Source: Syntrophaceae bacterium
GTDB lineage: Bacteria; Desulfobacterota; Syntrophia; Syntrophales; Smithellaceae
NCBI GenBank assembly: GCA_003141615.1
Contig: PLMV01000002.1
Coordinates: forward strand, 1-43,460
Length of the DNA: 43,460 bases
Direction of reading: 5' to 3'
This document shows positions 41,555-43,460 of the stretch, piece by piece (position 1 is the first letter of the stretch; the number at the start of each line of letters is the position of its first letter). The position numbers were made by a program, and so were the translations under genes. The notes under the pieces were generated by a model. That model worked only from the letters and a program-made list of their open reading frames with translations. It did not search any database and had not been told where the DNA came from.

Positions 41555-42265
41555 CTAATGCGATTTGAGGGCATGGCGCGTATACAAAAGCGCAGCCTCG
41601 ACCCGATTTTTGATTTCGGCCTTCATGAAGATGTTGCGCAGATGTGTCTTGACGGTTTTGGAACTTATGAAAAGTTTTTCGGCGATCTCTTCATTGGTCA
41701 TGCTGTGGCTTATCAATTCCATAACCTGCATCTCCCGCGGAGAAAGCGTGTCCAGTTTTGCCGAATCCAGTTCGGTGAGAGGTTGAATAACATCTCTTCT
41801 CTGTCTGAATTTTTTGAAGACTTCCTCGAAAACCAGTGTGATCATCTCAGCGTCGAGCCAGATCTCTCCCCGAGCCACCACGCGAATGCATTTAATAAGT
41901 TGCTCATTACCCTGTGCAAATCGGAAAAAACCCCGCACACCACCCAGTATCATCGTGATAACATTTTCATCGGTGAAGCGTATACCTATGATAATGGTCT
42001 TCATGGTAGGCAATTTATCTCTAAAATAGAGGATTTTTTCCAAATCCAGGGCTGCCACATCTCGCAAAATCGCCTGCTCAAAGAGGAAAACATCCGGCTT
42101 CTGCTCGATCATTTGGTTAATGAAGGCAATGAACTGTTCTGCCTCGCTCTTGATATCTTTGACGATGACGGTGCTGAGGAGGCTGATATCTTTCTCCCTG
42201 CGCAGGCGGTTTATAAGTTTCTGCAAATACTTTTCATCATGAATGACCACGGCCAGCTTGATCAT
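41555..42265 (-). CDS. LuxR/NarL-type regulator with a degenerate receiver
   Basis: The 236-residue protein has an N-terminal receiver-like domain (about 1-125) and a C-terminal LuxR helix-turn-helix (about 170-225, LSPREMQVMELISHSMTNEE, IAEKLFISSKTVKTHLRNIF). At the usual phosphoacceptor, PDVxLxD, the sequence is PDVFLFEQAIL with Glu63, and the acidic pair at the start is reduced (VIHDEKYL). It may act as a constantly active or phosphate-independent regulator. GGGGGTAGAAG precedes the ATG. The PAS sensor at the right end is a possible partner. Confidence 0.85.
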   Translation of the reverse strand: MIKLAVVIHDEKYLQKLINRLRREKDISLLSTVIVKDIKSEAEQFIAFINQMIEQKPDVFLFEQAILRDVAALDLEKILYFRDKLPTMKTIIIGIRFTDENVITMILGGVRGFFRFAQGNEQLIKCIRVVARGEIWLDAEMITLVFEEVFKKFRQRRDVIQPLTELDSAKLDTLSPREMQVMELISHSMTNEEIAEKLFISSKTVKTHLRNIFMKAEIKNRVEAALLYTRHALKSH

Positions 42266-42586
42266 CTTCTACCCCCTAGTAATATTAACATTAATCGTCC
42301 GCCATCGATAAAACCAATTCCGGAGAAAACGCTATAGCTTAAAACAGATTGTCTTATATACGCATAAAGGAGTAGTCGCAGAATGTCAACTATTAATTGC
42401 TTGACGAATTGTAAACCTATGGGGTGCGTTTTAGTCTGCTAATTTCTCCGATGCTAACTTTCAAACGGTTATCATTGATTCTTAGTGATGAGACCCAGTG
42501 TGACTTTGTGAAGTCAATAACGGAGACAAGACTTAATTGGATACTGAATATTAAGGCATGTATAGGTAAGTGATAAGAAAAATGAA

Positions 42587-42621
42587 AACCCCTCGTGAAA
42601 CATTGTTTCCTGCGAGGGGTT
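42587..42621 (-). terminator. Probable minus-strand terminator
   Basis: AACCCCTCG and CGAGGGGTT form a 9-bp perfect stem with a 17-base loop. On the minus strand it is followed by TTCATTTTTCTT. No minus-strand gene is visible upstream of it, so it could end an untranslated RNA from the 42.6-43.2 kb region, or protect the regulator gene from read-through. Confidence 0.5.
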
Positions 42622-42744
42622 AACGAGAACCGCTTGTGCCGTCTTGTCCTTTAGCTGGAGTCGTTCATTTTAAACTTGGTCTTTAAAAAGACCCTGTGTT
42701 TATTTTTTTATCGACATCCAGTAGAATAGACTCAATACGTGCAT

Positions 42745-42856
42745 AGTAGTAACTCGTTTACTCAGTCTATTTCTGGAAGAGGGCTGCAATGCATTATTAT
42801 TTTAAGCTGTAATCAGCTCATTTTATTACTGCTCTTTAGCAGTCCGCATTACTACT
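42745..42856 (+). ncRNA. Possible structured RNA or leader element
   Basis: AATGC/GCATT (42788-42792, 42846-42850) could close a three-way junction with hairpins AGCTG-TAAT-CAGCT (42805-42818) and CTGCT-CTTT-AGCAG (42829-42842). The strand TTACTACT (42849-42856) can also pair with AGTAGTAA (42745-42752), an alternative fold. No known RNA family is recognised. Confidence 0.25.
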
Positions 42857-43186
42857 GAATACCCAAAAGGAAGGTTTGTTTTAATTACCTCCAGTGAAAT
42901 GGTTAACTTTCACCCCCATCGTCCGGGCATTGCAACTCTCTTCATCTTTAATGTATGCTGCTAATTGCTATTGTCAAGGGGTGTGAAGAATATAAATTAC
43001 CTGTTTTAAACCTTCCTCTCAGTGGTCTCTCTGCCAGAAGAAACCGCTCTTTAACTCAGCAAGCACTTCTTCCTGAAGTCAATGAAACGTCAACTTCAAC
43101 AAATGTGATAGACTTCAATCTATAATAAACAAAATCCATGACTTAGCAACCTTTTTTTTGAGGCAATTCGGGAGCGGTTTTTCCAC

Positions 43187-43217
43187 TTGACATAATATAG
43201 AAATTAGCGCCTATTAT
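43187..43217 (+). promoter_or_regulatory. Sigma70-like promoter for the PAS sensor gene
   Basis: TTGACA (43187-43192) and TATTAT (43212-43217) are separated by 19 bases, with A+T-rich surroundings. The gene start is about 110 bases downstream. Confidence 0.4.
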
Positions 43218-43326
43218 CAAATAGATAAGTTGATGTGGTCATGATTGAGAACCATTACCCAGTCATGGCAGTCACTGGTTAACTTCCTAACCCCACAGAT
43301 CATCAAGACGCGCTGGGGGCAACTCC

Positions 43327-43460
43327 ATGAAAGATCAATCCAAAACAAAGCAGACCCTGATTCAAAAAAGGGCTTCTTTAGATGAAGCCAGCGAATACGC
43401 CGAGAACATCATCAACACCGTGCGTGAACCCTTAATCGTTCTGGATCAAGATTTAAGGGT
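43327..43460 (+). CDS. PAS-domain sensor protein, partial
   Basis: The right end of the window cuts the gene after 44 codons. The visible part ends with the start of a PAS domain (YAENIINTVREPLIVLDQDL). That phrase is typical of the PAS region in sensor histidine kinases and CheB/CheR-PAS fusions. GGGGGCAACTCC precedes the ATG. It may pair with the LuxR-type regulator at 41555-42265, but that is inference. Confidence 0.75.
   Translation, partial: MKDQSKTKQTLIQKRASLDEASEYAENIINTVREPLIVLDQDLR

Larger units (their letters stand above)
42266..43326. other. 1-kb region without a gene, with several hairpins
   Basis: No coding frame of note on either strand. It holds a terminator-like hairpin at 42587-42621, GGTCTTT-AA-AAAGACC followed by a T-rich run at 42678-42712, a possible structured RNA at 42745-42856, a 25-base string (43053-43077) shared in inverse with 30637-30661, and a promoter at 43187-43217. 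Confidence 0.5.

Noticed and set aside
41558-42337. Plus-strand 259-codon frame opposite the LuxR-type gene
   Set aside because: The minus-strand frame shows a clear LuxR helix-turn-helix and ribosome site; the plus frame has no recognisable features.
18738-43460. Integrase, transposase, reverse transcriptase or prophage structural genes
   Set aside because: I looked for tyrosine or serine recombinase, IS transposase, retron or DGR reverse transcriptase and capsid or tail genes; none is visible, so the island's own mobility gene is outside the window or lost.
1-43460. CRISPR array
   Set aside because: No series of regularly spaced identical repeats was found on reading through the window.

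Overview
This window looks like a chromosomal segment of an anaerobic deltaproteobacterium (Desulfobacterota), most like the Syntrophus/Smithella group. That placement is inferred from gene content and order (xseA-xseB-ispA-dxs-tlyA-ispH, then tmk-holB-PSP1-metG), a bacterial deoxyhypusine synthase, an IspH-UbiA fusion and a selenocysteine tRNA fragment. No rRNA or species marker is present.

Left edge (1-2740): accessory genes. These are a RelE/HigA-type toxin-antitoxin pair running off the left end, an orphan AbiEi/DUF6088-type antitoxin and an uncharacterised 386-residue protein.

Core block (3217-18528): housekeeping genes. They comprise a divergent deoxyhypusine synthase, exonuclease VII (xseA, xseB), isoprenoid synthesis (ispA, dxs, ispH fused to a UbiA-type membrane domain), tlyA, a lipoprotein, a NifU-like protein and a 2[4Fe-4S] ferredoxin. 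These are followed by tmk, the delta-prime clamp-loader subunit, a PSP1/RicT protein and metG, then a convergent pair encoding a c-type cytochrome and a DsbC-like protein. Three palindromic elements of 108-112 bp lie in intergenic gaps here and just to the left.

Island (about 18738 to 39.9 kb): it starts at a 71-nt 3' fragment of tRNA-Sec (selC), the typical scar left when an element integrates into a tRNA gene. The intact tRNA and the integrase would lie beyond the right end, or have been lost. The left half carries DNA-damage and defence genes (Pol IV with a probable ACG start, SRAP, PLD nuclease, CAP-domain protein, a type ISP-like restriction-modification enzyme, a PIN-like nuclease) mixed with gene debris and a mini-transposon-like repeat. 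The right half (31043-38256) is one long minus-strand operon: SSB, a 33-residue membrane peptide, a SWIM-finger protein with a Rad52-like annealing region, a RecB/Cas4-type Fe-S nuclease, a small protein, a UvrD-family helicase, several unknowns (one possibly BglII-like) and DUF932. It reads as a self-contained recombination and repair module and is the best candidate here for an undescribed system. HU and small conserved genes lie divergently to its right. A recurring 11-bp half-site (TCTTAAAAATA) and a 15-bp operator-like site suggest shared regulation within accessory DNA.

Right flank (39.7-43.46 kb): a truncated khpA fragment, a DUF2156/LPG-synthase-type protein, an HExxH metalloprotein and a LuxR-type regulator whose receiver has lost its phosphoacceptor Asp. 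About 1 kb of non-coding DNA with several hairpins follows, then the start of a PAS-domain sensor.
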